NCBI GenBank assembly: GCA_002838945.1
Contig: PGXB01000002.1
Location: forward strand, 89,474-153,473
Origin: a candidate division Zixibacteria bacterium HGW-Zixibacteria-1
GTDB lineage: Bacteria > Zixibacteria > MSB-5A5 > GN15 > PGXB01
Reading direction: 5' to 3'
Length of the DNA: 64,000 nt
Shown here: piece after piece, positions 9,357 through 18,739 of the stretch
Layout: every line of letters begins with the position of its first letter
Numbering within the stretch: position 1 is the first letter of the stretch
Made by a program: the position numbers and the translations under genes
Notes under the pieces: generated by a model
Databases searched by the model: none
What the model was told of the DNA's origin: nothing
Seen by the model: the letters and a program-made list of their open reading frames with translations, nothing else

Positions 9357-10235
9357 TTATTTTCTGAATATATCATCAATCTCTGTCGCCAGCCGAACCA
9401 CATCGCCCGGCGAACCGGTTCCGGGTGCAAATTTCTCCTTGTCGGCCTGCATCAGCCACTGCCCGATCTTCTCCTTCAAAACGACCGGCATTTCAAGCGG
9501 CTCCATTTCAGCCAGCATCAACTGCGTGGTCTTTCCTGACAAGTTAAGATTGTGGCTGTTTTCCAGATAAATCACAAGAATTCGATGCAAACGAGTGAAA
9601 AACTGTTTGCGATCGTTGGAAAAATCTCGCTTGACATTTTCCAGCTCTTCCAAAAATTTCTGACCGGGCGTAATCTCCGGTTCTACCCGGACCGACTTTT
9701 TCCTCACAATGATGATGATAACTACAACAACCACCACCAGTGCCGCCAGCAAAATCAAAATTTTGGCAAACCAAGGCAGGTTGGTTTCGTTGCCCCTCAG
9801 CAACGGAGCCGCGATAAGAACCTTAAATTGCTGGGTGGCAAGCTGGCCGGTCGTGGAGTCGGGCACATGTACATAGTCAAGTGTTACCGGCTCGATTGTT
9901 CCTACTCCGGCTTGGGTCGGCCGCAAAACATATTTAAATGTCCTGATAGTGATGCCCTGCCCTTCACTTGTCTTGCTGGAAATCGATGAACTGGTACCGG
10001 CAACCTTCAGATTTTCACAAGTGGGAAGTGGCAGAACCTGAAAATTGTAGGCGGTGATATCACCGAGCCATTTGATCTCGACCGTCAACGTCACACTGTC
10101 TTCGAAAGCGATATCGGTTTTATTGACGCTTCCGGTCAGGCTGATCTCTGAAGCAGCGGCTGATGTAACAGAGAGCGCCGTCGCCAGAATCAGGATAATA
10201 ATTATTCGTCTATATTTATGTTTATCTTCATTCAT
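9357..10235 (-). CDS. batD: BatD-like protein
   Basis: The 292-residue protein has an N-terminal signal segment (about 9-28, ending AAAS). An immunoglobulin-like domain follows (SVNKTDIAFEDSVTLTVEI), typical of the N-terminus of BatD. One strong transmembrane helix (about 152-176) and a charged helical cytoplasmic tail (about 180-292) complete it. It is much shorter than classical BatD proteins and lacks repeated Ig modules. It is the first gene of the Bat run, 119 bp after the UbiA gene. I saw no convincing promoter hexamers or terminator in that gap. Confidence 0.72.
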   Translation of the reverse strand: MNEDKHKYRRIIIILILATALSVTSAAASEISLTGSVNKTDIAFEDSVTLTVEIKWLGDITAYNFQVLPLPTCENLKVAGTSSSISSKTSEGQGITIRTFKYVLRPTQAGVGTIEPVTLDYVHVPDSTTGQLATQQFKVLIAAPLLRGNETNLPWFAKILILLAALVVVVVVIIIIVRKKSVRVEPEITPGQKFLEELENVKRDFSNDRKQFFTRLHRILVIYLENSHNLNLSGKTTQLMLAEMEPLEMPVVLKEKIGQWLMQADKEKFAPGTGSPGDVVRLATEIDDIFRK

Positions 10236-10354
10236 TTAAAGCAAGCCCAATACTAATCTCCGGTTAGACAGCAACAAAGTCGTTTTCGTTACGGCTTACC
10301 CATCGTTATAATGTATCTTATACCACAACAGTTTTTGTCGGTTTCAAAATTTTC

Positions 10355-11206
10355 CTAACTTTTTCCCGCCACGAATGCAATTAACCCGACAAGCATCAAC
10401 AACTTAAACAGGGTCGCGGCCCGTCCAAAACGATTCTGCCTCTTCGAAACCCACAAAAACGCAATTATCAGGACCAGCGGAATATCGACCAAAAATATGG
10501 CGATATATCCATAAGTTTGATTATACCAATTAAATAGTAATGGCACAATTGTTAAGATTATCAACACAAATATTACGAAAGTCATGATTCCCAGTGCCGC
10601 GCATGTGGATAATATTGCCGGAAGCGACCTTATGTTTTCCTTCATATCGCCTTCCAGATCGGCAACATCCTTTACCATTTCCCGGCCGAAATGAAAAATC
10701 AGCGCAAAAAGGGCCGGGATCCAGACACCGGGAAACATCGTCAAAGCTGCCTTTCCTGCCGGGATTCCCCCGACGACAAAAGAAGTGGCCCCTGCAACGG
10801 CCACCGTCAGATTTCCCCAAAACGGCATTTTCTTAATTTTAAGGCTATATAGAAATAATAATAAAATAAGCGCGATGATAACTGACAGCAGAACCGGGCC
10901 GACCAAAGCAGAAATTATTATTGAAAAAACGGCCAGCACGCCTGCAGTCAACAACGCCTCGGACGGCAACAGCTTGCCTGACGGCAGGGGCCGCCCGGGA
11001 TGATTGATGCGGTCGGATTCGATATCCCGGTAATCATTGAAAGCGTTTCCCGCCCCACATACCAGAGCAACCGCCAGCGAAGCCAGGTAAAGACTGATCT
11101 CGCGATCCGGAAGGATTGTCAGGTATCCGCCGACCCATACGCCGGCGCCCGCCAGAAGGCAATTGTGAAACCTGACCAATTGCAGAACGGAAAAAAGTTT
11201 ATACAC
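10355..11206 (-). CDS. UbiA-family prenyltransferase, DGGGP synthase-like
   Basis: The 283-residue polytopic protein has both aspartate-rich motifs of the UbiA superfamily: NDYRDIESDRINHPGRPLPS (first) and DVADLEGDMKENIRSLP (second). The wording of the first motif, with GRPLPSG, is what I associate with geranylgeranylglyceryl-phosphate geranylgeranyltransferases rather than with 4-hydroxybenzoate or heme O enzymes. The likely reaction is transfer of a C20 prenyl group in the membrane. The start codon is GTG with a weak SD. The gene lies 38 bp after the Omp85 gene, at the end of the porU-led run. A menaquinone or chlorophyll-type UbiA role cannot be excluded. Confidence 0.8.
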   Translation of the reverse strand: MYKLFSVLQLVRFHNCLLAGAGVWVGGYLTILPDREISLYLASLAVALVCGAGNAFNDYRDIESDRINHPGRPLPSGKLLPSEALLTAGVLAVFSIIISALVGPVLLSVIIALILLLFLYSLKIKKMPFWGNLTVAVAGATSFVVGGIPAGKAALTMFPGVWIPALFALIFHFGREMVKDVADLEGDMKENIRSLPAILSTCAALGIMTFVIFVLIILTIVPLLFNWYNQTYGYIAIFLVDIPLVLIIAFLWVSKRQNRFGRAATLFKLLMLVGLIAFVAGKS

Positions 11207-11244
11207 CTGCCCACGATAAGATCGAAGGCATCATTAGTCAATAA

Positions 11245-12888
11245 TTAAAACTGTCCCGAAAACGAGACTATCAGACGCGGTTCGGCGAATTTTGCGCCTT
11301 CCGCCCATGAAAATTCAAGCTTGAGGTCGCGACTGCCTGATGTCAGTTTGATGCCGATACCGTAACCGAATTTAATATCATCCTCTTTGACATATATATT
11401 TTCCTGATCAAGAACATATCTCTCATAATATGCGCCGTCGACAAAAGGATAAACGTAATCGCTTCGGGCGAAAAACAGTCTAATTTCTGACGTGGACAGT
11501 ATCAGCCGCTGGGCCGAGAATTGATCGTTACGATAGCCCCGAAGCGTTCCCGGTCCGCCGAAAAGAACCAGCTCCGATACCGGCAGCGGCTTTTCGGAAC
11601 TCTCAATATCATAAACCGCGCCGGCCTGATAGCCGCCGAAAACACCAAGCGCGGTGGCAGCCGCTTCGGCCTTAAGAAAGGCCCGGGAATCATTATAAAT
11701 GGCCCTTTCCAGCGAGACCGAGTCGGCCTTCTGGCGGTACCTTCGTCCGGAGTACTTAACCTGCCACTCAAGTGCAAATGAAACCGGGGCGCCGCAGCTG
11801 TTATCGATTCGGCCGGCTTTTGCGCCCACTCCGACTTCGTACACGCGAAATGATCGAAGCAGGGCCGATGATGGCTCTACATTTTTCCAACCCAACTCGG
11901 TATTGAGCATCAGCCCGATCCCGGCTGACAACTCATATCTGGCGCCGAGTGCGAATTCATAAAATTGGTCGCGATAATCACGCGTCTGAATATTCAACTG
12001 GATATTCCCCGGTCCAAGCAGGAAGAGCGGCTGTCCGTAGTACACCCGGAAAATAGATTTATATTTTTCCCGGGAATCACCCAGCAACCCGGCCCTCTGC
12101 CCTCGCCCAAAGAGATTTCTGCCTTTTATATCTAGATACCAGACATAGTAGCCGTCATCTTCAGGAATATACCCGGCCGCCCCTTCAAAATAAAATTGCT
12201 GCTTTTCACTCAGGCTATACCGGATGCGAGCCGTCTCATAGCCCGCATCAGGAATAACTTCAGGCGGGCCGGTCAGTCCTGCAAAGTCAAGTTGTCCCAG
12301 AATACTCTGTGACCGGTCGATATTATCCATGGAGATGATATCGCCCCGGTTAATGCCGACAAGCTTTCTCATAAAATCAACATCGGTTCTCTTCAGTCCG
12401 ACAAATTCGATATTCGAGACATGGACCAGCGGTCCCTCGGCCGCTTTCATATAAACATCAATTTTGTCATTATATTTCTCGAATCGTGCCGGAATCATCG
12501 ACACATAATATCGCCCGCTTTCCTGATAGGGTCTAAGAAATTCATCAAGCGTACTGCTGATAATTCCGTAGGAAAGCGGCGACTCAATCGTAATTGTATC
12601 ACTTATTTCGCCTTCAATAATAATTTTCCCGATATAGTACCGGGGGCCGAATCGAACATTTAATAACATCCCGGTATCGCCATCGGAAAACTGTATTTCA
12701 TTATCAAGAAAACCCTGCTCGGTGAGGAACAGCGACAGAGAATCTTCCGGATTTTTCATACCGCGGGCATTACTTTCGACCTTTCGTTTCCATCCCGCTT
12801 CACCGTCCATGAAGACAACGCGAACATCTCCGGCAAGGGCAGCACAAGCGATCAGGCTGATCAATATTATGTATTTAAAAGCTCGCAA
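11245..12888 (-). CDS. Omp85/BamA-TamA family outer-membrane protein
   Basis: The 547-residue protein has a signal peptide (1-19) and POTRA-like modules (about 60-215, including GPRYYIGKIIIEGEI and GPLVHVSNIEFVGLKRTD). A beta-barrel (about 225-547) carries the surface-antigen hallmark GGPGTLRGYRND and ends in phenylalanine, the usual outer-membrane targeting residue. It is much shorter than BamA and has only about two POTRA units, so it is more like TamA or a dedicated secretion or insertion factor. It starts at TTG with a GGAG motif six bases upstream and overlaps the upstream barrel gene by 14 bp, suggesting a joint function. Confidence 0.85.
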   Translation of the reverse strand: MRAFKYIILISLIACAALAGDVRVVFMDGEAGWKRKVESNARGMKNPEDSLSLFLTEQGFLDNEIQFSDGDTGMLLNVRFGPRYYIGKIIIEGEISDTITIESPLSYGIISSTLDEFLRPYQESGRYYVSMIPARFEKYNDKIDVYMKAAEGPLVHVSNIEFVGLKRTDVDFMRKLVGINRGDIISMDNIDRSQSILGQLDFAGLTGPPEVIPDAGYETARIRYSLSEKQQFYFEGAAGYIPEDDGYYVWYLDIKGRNLFGRGQRAGLLGDSREKYKSIFRVYYGQPLFLLGPGNIQLNIQTRDYRDQFYEFALGARYELSAGIGLMLNTELGWKNVEPSSALLRSFRVYEVGVGAKAGRIDNSCGAPVSFALEWQVKYSGRRYRQKADSVSLERAIYNDSRAFLKAEAAATALGVFGGYQAGAVYDIESSEKPLPVSELVLFGGPGTLRGYRNDQFSAQRLILSTSEIRLFFARSDYVYPFVDGAYYERYVLDQENIYVKEDDIKFGYGIGIKLTSGSRDLKLEFSWAEGAKFAEPRLIVSFSGQF

Positions 12889-15800
12889 TGATCTCTCCCC
12901 GTCCGGTGATTCTTGGTTTTCTGTCGTCGGAATGCCGCCCGCTGAAGGAGATGTTTATTCGCAGGTCTTTTTTGACTCTGTAATCGGAGCGAATCGACCA
13001 GATGAACCCCCGGCCGCCATATCTGTTATCAATCAGGCGGTATGAGACAAATCCCGCTGCTTTGATATCCTGCCGGTATCCCTCCAGTTTGATCGATGTT
13101 TCCCCGCCCGCAACCAATCGCAACCGGGGATTAACGGTGACAATGTACTGCTTGCTTCTGGCGCCGTTCTCATCTTCGGCAAAGCGATATGCCGCCGATC
13201 CGTTAAGCTGTCCGCCCGAAAAAATCCTGATGACATTCATCTGAACCTTATAGCCATCGATGTTGTCCGGTGAAGAATAATAACTGTCGTGCTTATACCT
13301 GAAATAATTCCCCTCCTCAATAAAACGCCATTCACCGGAAGCCTCATTCAAGGCGCCCTTAATTGCTGATTCGGATTTATTAAAGTCGGAACCGCCGATT
13401 CGCCGGCTCTCAAAATTATATGACGACGTCAGATTGAAAAAGTAGTAGTCGGCATAATGCAGCAGCTTGGTTTCTCCCTGGTACGATAATCGGCGCAGTA
13501 AATATGGCTGATCTCCGTCGGAATAAAAAGGCAGCATCCAGAGCAGTGTCCGGTTCCCCGATTCGAGCAAATCCTCGGTACTGTTGGTCGTCAATTTCAA
13601 ATACACATCGGTCGGATTATAGAAAAACTGAAACGATTTCTCGCCCTTGCTCACTTGCGCCTGCGAAGAATGAATTTCCTCGATTTCGATGTAATTGCCG
13701 TCGGCGTCCGGTATGTACTGACCATCGACAAGAATGAACTGCCCCTGCCCCGATTCGACCTCGATATAACGAACCCCCCGTTCAAACCGGTTTTCGTCGG
13801 ATAGGGCATATGAAGCGCCAACCACCAGATTTTGTCTGACCGGTGAATAGGTTCCCCTCACTCGAGCCATCAACTGCTCCTCGATCAGATCACCGTAATT
13901 GACTTGCCGCGCCGTAAGATAAACTTCACCGCCCACATCCCCGATCTTGCCCAGGATGGTCAGTCTCCCCTGGTGGCGTGCGACAATATTTTTCCAGTCC
14001 GCAAGCAGCGTATCTTCATCATATTTTTCCAGCTCGATCCGGGCCGGCCCGTATCGATATGCAATATTGTACTTCTTTTCGGTAGTTCCTCTTAACGTGC
14101 CATAATACTGATTCTGCCGCCGGTCATGACCAAATCCGGCTGTGACGCCGGATTTATCGGTGATATCATAGTTCAAGCCCACATTATAGGTCTCATTCAC
14201 TCCCTCAAGCGCGACATCGGCCGTGTCATACCGCGCCGTCAGCCTCCGATATCTCAACATGGGAAGCAGCGAACTGATATTATCCGGCGACAGCATTACG
14301 GCGCCATAGTAGGAATTGAATTGATTATCATAATCAAGCAGGGCCGAATTAAAATGGAAATTGTATGGCCCTGGAATTATAATCGAGGATGCCAGATCAT
14401 ATTCCCTTTCATCACCCAGCGGCCTCAAATTATCCGGAATAAGAAATTCCCTATCCCTGTCCGGCCGGTTGCGACGGGTTCGGGCTTTGAAATTTTTATT
14501 AATTATATTGGCGGAAAAATCAAGGCCGGATTTATCGGGATAGAGGGTCGGCCTGCCGCCGACACCGGCCAGGAAAAGATACTGCCCGCCGATATTATTA
14601 TTATCATTTAAAGCAGAATACAGATTCCGATCATAACTGCTATGTCGCATTATAATATTGAAACGACTGCTCTCCCACGGCTTTAAACCCAGTTCCGTTT
14701 CAAAATAATCTTCACGCTCGGGGACCGGTATTTTGATCACCGGCAGATAGTCGCCATTGTTCCTCCCCACATAACGGTAGATGTCATTACCGTCAAAAAG
14801 ATAATCGCCGCTGCCGACCGGACTGAAAGCCACCCGGTACTCTCCGGCACTGTCCCCGACATATTCAAAATAGCGGTCTCCGGTTGTATCGAACCTTTCC
14901 ATGTAGGAACCGTTGGTGTCAAAAACGGCGCCGTCTCTGGTGTTGAATGAAACCGAATCGCCGATATTTTCAAGCAAAGCAATATCTTCGGCGCCAAGCT
15001 CGCCCACCTTCAGACGGTCACGGCTGTCGCCCTCGCGAATAAAGCCCGTTTTGAAAAATACGGTCGAATCTGCGGACATTACGCCGCCAGAAGCCTGATA
15101 TATTTCCCGTTGATAATCCGAGGTCAGCGGTTCGAAATCGATTTCGATTCGCGATCGCGAATCAACCAGAATGCGGGGGGTGAAAGTTATGGTCGCGGCA
15201 GGATAATCCATAATGTAGTCTTTATCCGCGCCGCGCTCAAGTAGCTGTCCATCGACCCAGGCCTTTTCGGAACCGGGTACAATGGCCTCGGACCGATTTT
15301 CAGCGGCGACTCGATATGGTCCCTGGATTCGATCCTGCCCTTGAAACCTGACTGTCTTAAATCTGCCCCTGGGACGGCCGAACATGGTCGAAACATCATA
15401 GTGACCGGTCTTAACCGCGGCCTTGATACCGCTGACCTGTTTTGGCGGCGAACCGCCATATGCGGATGATTGATTGAATTCCAAATTTCCGATTTCGGAA
15501 TAAAAAGTCTTGGAGTAAATTTTCAGATTCAGTTTATCCAATTCGCTTATGCGGCTGTTTATGGCGCCATAAGCCGGGTCATATCCGCGATCGGCGACCG
15601 ACCCGGCTATCTCCAGGCCGGGCGAGATTTCACCCCGAATCGTCATTTCCAATGATTGATTAAATTGCGAGGTCCCCCCGGTCTGGGAAATAATGGAAAA
15701 CTTCTTGGCCCCGCTAATAGATACCAAGGCCTCATCGCGGGCCTTTCCCGGAACCGTAAGCGAAGTTACGGGCGGTTCAACGCTCGGGAGCGGTCTGTCG

Positions 15801-16135
15801 GCCTGACCCGGCATTATGCCGTATTGTTTCTTGAGCCACGCCGGAAGCGGGGTATAGTAAATTGTTAGTTGCTGATATTCATTATGAGGCGATGATAATG
15901 TCAGGACTCCCTCGATGTAGTCGATCTTATAATCGGCATCCCGCACAAGCAGAAGACCATCGGCGATCAGGCTGTCGGAGTCACTAACAATCGGACCGTT
16001 ATGCAATCTGATCCGCGATTTGACCTCATCCGCCTTTAAAATCCTGACAGCCCCGTTTATGTTTTGAAAGAATATAAGAATAATCAGAAATATCAGGGCG
16101 GCAGGCTGATAAGGAATTTTGTTATCTCTGGACAT
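12875..16135 (-). CDS. Very large outer-membrane beta-barrel protein, unknown family (SprA-like motifs)
   Basis: The 1086-residue protein has a signal anchor at 11-29 and two units with the pattern DYxIDYxxGxxxx near residues 68-80 and 305-320. It also has a QSLEMTIRGEI..ELDKLNLKI segment (about 160-207). The remaining 650 residues alternate aromatic and polar residues like a large barrel and end in IIASF. The repeated DYxIDY and ELDK wording recalls SprA, the T9SS translocon, but SprA is usually over 2000 residues, so this is only a resemblance. It sits between an NHL lipoprotein (1-base overlap) and an Omp85 protein (14-base overlap). I do not claim a function beyond outer-membrane barrel. 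Confidence 0.7.
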   Translation of the reverse strand: MSRDNKIPYQPAALIFLIILIFFQNINGAVRILKADEVKSRIRLHNGPIVSDSDSLIADGLLLVRDADYKIDYIEGVLTLSSPHNEYQQLTIYYTPLPAWLKKQYGIMPGQADRPLPSVEPPVTSLTVPGKARDEALVSISGAKKFSIISQTGGTSQFNQSLEMTIRGEISPGLEIAGSVADRGYDPAYGAINSRISELDKLNLKIYSKTFYSEIGNLEFNQSSAYGGSPPKQVSGIKAAVKTGHYDVSTMFGRPRGRFKTVRFQGQDRIQGPYRVAAENRSEAIVPGSEKAWVDGQLLERGADKDYIMDYPAATITFTPRILVDSRSRIEIDFEPLTSDYQREIYQASGGVMSADSTVFFKTGFIREGDSRDRLKVGELGAEDIALLENIGDSVSFNTRDGAVFDTNGSYMERFDTTGDRYFEYVGDSAGEYRVAFSPVGSGDYLFDGNDIYRYVGRNNGDYLPVIKIPVPEREDYFETELGLKPWESSRFNIIMRHSSYDRNLYSALNDNNNIGGQYLFLAGVGGRPTLYPDKSGLDFSANIINKNFKARTRRNRPDRDREFLIPDNLRPLGDEREYDLASSIIIPGPYNFHFNSALLDYDNQFNSYYGAVMLSPDNISSLLPMLRYRRLTARYDTADVALEGVNETYNVGLNYDITDKSGVTAGFGHDRRQNQYYGTLRGTTEKKYNIAYRYGPARIELEKYDEDTLLADWKNIVARHQGRLTILGKIGDVGGEVYLTARQVNYGDLIEEQLMARVRGTYSPVRQNLVVGASYALSDENRFERGVRYIEVESGQGQFILVDGQYIPDADGNYIEIEEIHSSQAQVSKGEKSFQFFYNPTDVYLKLTTNSTEDLLESGNRTLLWMLPFYSDGDQPYLLRRLSYQGETKLLHYADYYFFNLTSSYNFESRRIGGSDFNKSESAIKGALNEASGEWRFIEEGNYFRYKHDSYYSSPDNIDGYKVQMNVIRIFSGGQLNGSAAYRFAEDENGARSKQYIVTVNPRLRLVAGGETSIKLEGYRQDIKAAGFVSYRLIDNRYGGRGFIWSIRSDYRVKKDLRINISFSGRHSDDRKPRITGRGEIIASF

Positions 16136-17106
16136 TACTCCGGATAGATAATCTTATAAATCATGATTCGATCATTACCGGTATCACTTACCGCAATACG
16201 ATCACCCGGGAGAAGCGCCACATCGCCCGGCTGGTTCAATTCATATTCGCCGCTGGTGCCATACTCCCCGACAGAATAAAGCAATATTCCATCGCGGTCA
16301 AAACAAAAAACCGAAGACAGTTTGGAATCGACCACCCAAATATTACCATATTTATCGACCTTCAACCCCGCCGGACGCTTGAAAACATCATAGCCAAAAT
16401 CGAAAAGATAAATTCCAAAACTGTCGAAGGCATAGACTCTTCCCTTGCCTTCATCGCTGACCAGGATCCGCCCCTTAAGGCCGCGGGCAACCGCCCCCGG
16501 CGTCAGCAGAAGGCCGGAATATGTCCGGACATCGCCGACAAACCGGTCAAACTCGGTATTGCTGTCGAAAACAGCCACCCGCGAGTTGTCGGGATCGGAT
16601 ATCCAAAGTTCGCCGTATTCATTGATGGCCAGACCTCCCGGACGGCCGAACCTGGCGGGATCATCGGCATCGAAAAAATCAATCATGTTTACATAATTCA
16701 GGCGGGTATCATAGATTGAGATTCGCCTGTTGCCGGCATCCGCAACATAGAGATTCAAATTATTGTCGATTGAAATATAGTTGGGGGAGTTGAACAAAGT
16801 CTCCGAAATCCCGTATCCGCCGGTTTCTCTCATCGGTTTCAATTCGCGATCGAATTTTACCAAGCGATTATTTCCGGCATCCACGACATACAGGTTTCCG
16901 GCATCATCGGAAGCCAGCCCGATTGGATCGGAAAGTTTCTGGCCGATGACATCAGTCGTAATTCGATTTTCATAGATGATCGCATATGGTTTACCGGCGA
17001 ATGGCGCTTCCTCACCGGGACCCGACTTTGGCCGGCATCCGGCAGATATTAATCCCTGAAGCGCCAGCAGGAGAAGAAAAATATGCGTCAATGACCTTTT
17101 TGTCAT
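16135..17106 (-). CDS. NHL-repeat lipoprotein
   Basis: The 323-residue protein has a signal peptide and a lipobox-like SAGC near residue 23. About six NHL beta-propeller blades follow, recognisable by D..GN(L/I)YVVD.GN.R(L/I).(K/V)(F/Y)D motifs at intervals of about 45 residues. NHL propellers usually mediate protein or ligand binding. The start overlaps the previous stop by one base (TAATG). Anchored at the membrane and encoded beside two outer-membrane barrels, it may be an accessory lipoprotein of a barrel complex, as PorW- or SprE-like lipoproteins are in T9SS. That last step is inference. Confidence 0.8.
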   Translation of the reverse strand: MTKRSLTHIFLLLLALQGLISAGCRPKSGPGEEAPFAGKPYAIIYENRITTDVIGQKLSDPIGLASDDAGNLYVVDAGNNRLVKFDRELKPMRETGGYGISETLFNSPNYISIDNNLNLYVADAGNRRISIYDTRLNYVNMIDFFDADDPARFGRPGGLAINEYGELWISDPDNSRVAVFDSNTEFDRFVGDVRTYSGLLLTPGAVARGLKGRILVSDEGKGRVYAFDSFGIYLFDFGYDVFKRPAGLKVDKYGNIWVVDSKLSSVFCFDRDGILLYSVGEYGTSGEYELNQPGDVALLPGDRIAVSDTGNDRIMIYKIIYPE

Positions 17107-17909
17107 TAAAATCGTCTGGTCAATTTTATTGAAACTTTGGGGTTGCTTCCAAAAGGATTAGCTTTAAAACTCAGTTTGACATCATTGCCAAGATCACCTC
17201 GGAATTTATCGACCCGAGAATTAAGTTTTTTCCGCGCCAGGCGGAAGGCATCGATACCGGCAATAATCCGGTTCAATACCGCCATTCCGATCATGAAATC
17301 ACGGTTGCGATAGGCGGTTTCGCTGTCGTTGCGCATCCCGCGGTACGAATTCCGGCTGTTATCGGTGTCCCAGTCCCAATAAAAAGAGGCGGTGTTGTAA
17401 TAGTAGGGATCGCCTGGATCAATAACACGTCCGGCCGTATTATAATCTTCGCGTGAATCATAGAAAGTCAGATTTTTGTAAAAATCTTCATTCTTCCCGG
17501 CCGGATCAATTCCGGCATGTTTCTCGGCGTAATTGATATAGTCGTTTTCTTTCCATTTGCCGTAAATCTGAAAAGCCGCTACCCCAGCCCATGAAACAAC
17601 TTCGGCACCCACAAACACCTCACCCCGCCCCTTTTCCTCGAGATAAAAGTGACCCGCGCCGGGCATAAGCAATGACAGGAAGACGGCCTTGCTTTTCGAA
17701 ATGGATTTTGACCCGGCCGGAGCCGCCGCCGGCTCATCCCCAGGAACATCAAATTTCTTCATCTGAAAATTATCATTGACGGCCATTTCGACCGGCCCAT
17801 AAAGTGGAGAGATCGGCAGGTCGATTTTGGCCCGGCAATTACGGCCGGCTATGGCGACCGTGAGAATAGAGAAAACCGTTATGACTGCTATTCTGCAAAA
17901 TATCTTCAT
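17106..17909 (-). CDS. DUF5683-like membrane-associated protein (paralogue B)
   Basis: The 267-residue protein has a signal segment and a hydrophobic stretch SKAVFLSLLMPGAGHFYLEE at about 75-95. This PG.G..Y motif is the mark of DUF5683-type proteins. A second hydrophobic region (VFVGAEVVSWAGVAAF) and a helical region with the sequence IGMAVLNRIIAGIDAFRLARK follow. It shares this layout with the preceding gene (SLLVPGLGERY; MVNHLLSAFDSALAAKR), so the two are paralogues. No enzymatic motif is visible. Its neighbours suggest an envelope role connected to the secretion cluster. Confidence 0.6.
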   Translation of the reverse strand: MKIFCRIAVITVFSILTVAIAGRNCRAKIDLPISPLYGPVEMAVNDNFQMKKFDVPGDEPAAAPAGSKSISKSKAVFLSLLMPGAGHFYLEEKGRGEVFVGAEVVSWAGVAAFQIYGKWKENDYINYAEKHAGIDPAGKNEDFYKNLTFYDSREDYNTAGRVIDPGDPYYYNTASFYWDWDTDNSRNSYRGMRNDSETAYRNRDFMIGMAVLNRIIAGIDAFRLARKKLNSRVDKFRGDLGNDVKLSFKANPFGSNPKVSIKLTRRF

Positions 17910-17910
17910 A

Positions 17911-18729
17911 TCAGAACCTGCATGAAATCTTTAAGATTGGTATAGATTCTGTGGCTGAATATTTTTGCATATCGGCCCTGACCGAAAGCCACATCTCGGC
18001 GGATTTACTCTTGTTATGACGTTTGGCCGCAAGAGCGGAATCAAAGGCCGAAAGCAGATGATTCACCATCGACAGAATAATAAAATTATTGGCCTGGTCA
18101 AGCTTGTCGTTGGCCTTCTGCCGATCAAGATTGTAAGTGAGCCGCACCGGCGATTCGGTCGAGTCATATAAATCCGGATCAAAATCACTCCACCCCGCCC
18201 TGAATTGATCGTATTTACCGATCATTTCATAGTATTGCTGATCTCTTGTTTCCGGGAGTTGATGCGTCAGGTCTTCCTCATTGAAATTATTTGCAGCCAG
18301 CCAGTCACGATAAGCCTGCTCATTCCAATTGCCATCAGCATAATTCTCGAAATCATCCGACAATTTCTGGCCGTCATTATGATAATTAAAATAACCCATC
18401 CACATTCCGGCCTCGACACCAAGGAAGAACAGTGATTTCAAAACATTGGACTTGGTGTACCGTTCTCCCAGTCCCGGAACCAGAAGCGAATATATAAAGG
18501 CCTTCTTGGGCGATTTGAAATCATATTCATAAATAGTCTCGGCCTCATCGAAACCAAAAGTGAAATCATCTCCCTGCTGTCCCTCGCCGGTAAAGGTATT
18601 GACATACTCGGCTCCCCCGCTGCGCAAATCCTGTATTTGCAGCTCCAGCTGACTGTTTTCCAAATCATAGGCCAGGACCGGTACTTGCAGCAGGGCCAGC
18701 ATCATAACGGTTAAAAGTACCTTTTTCAT
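17911..18729 (-). CDS. DUF5683-like membrane-associated protein (paralogue A)
   Basis: The 272-residue protein has a cleavable signal (1-20, ending VLAYD), then AFIYSLLVPGLGERY (about 75-90) followed by a short hydrophobic segment (SLFFLGVEAGMWMGYF). A long tyrosine- and asparagine-rich middle and a helical C-terminal segment (NNFIILSMVNHLLSAFDSAL) follow. An AGGAGA SD is placed six bases before the ATG. It ends one base before the next gene, its paralogue. The function is unknown. The conserved PGLG.RY turn and the flanking hydrophobic patch suggest a protein embedded in or lying on the inner membrane. Confidence 0.6.
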   Translation of the reverse strand: MKKVLLTVMMLALLQVPVLAYDLENSQLELQIQDLRSGGAEYVNTFTGEGQQGDDFTFGFDEAETIYEYDFKSPKKAFIYSLLVPGLGERYTKSNVLKSLFFLGVEAGMWMGYFNYHNDGQKLSDDFENYADGNWNEQAYRDWLAANNFNEEDLTHQLPETRDQQYYEMIGKYDQFRAGWSDFDPDLYDSTESPVRLTYNLDRQKANDKLDQANNFIILSMVNHLLSAFDSALAAKRHNKSKSAEMWLSVRADMQKYSATESIPILKISCRF

Positions 18730-18739
18730 TTTATCTCTC

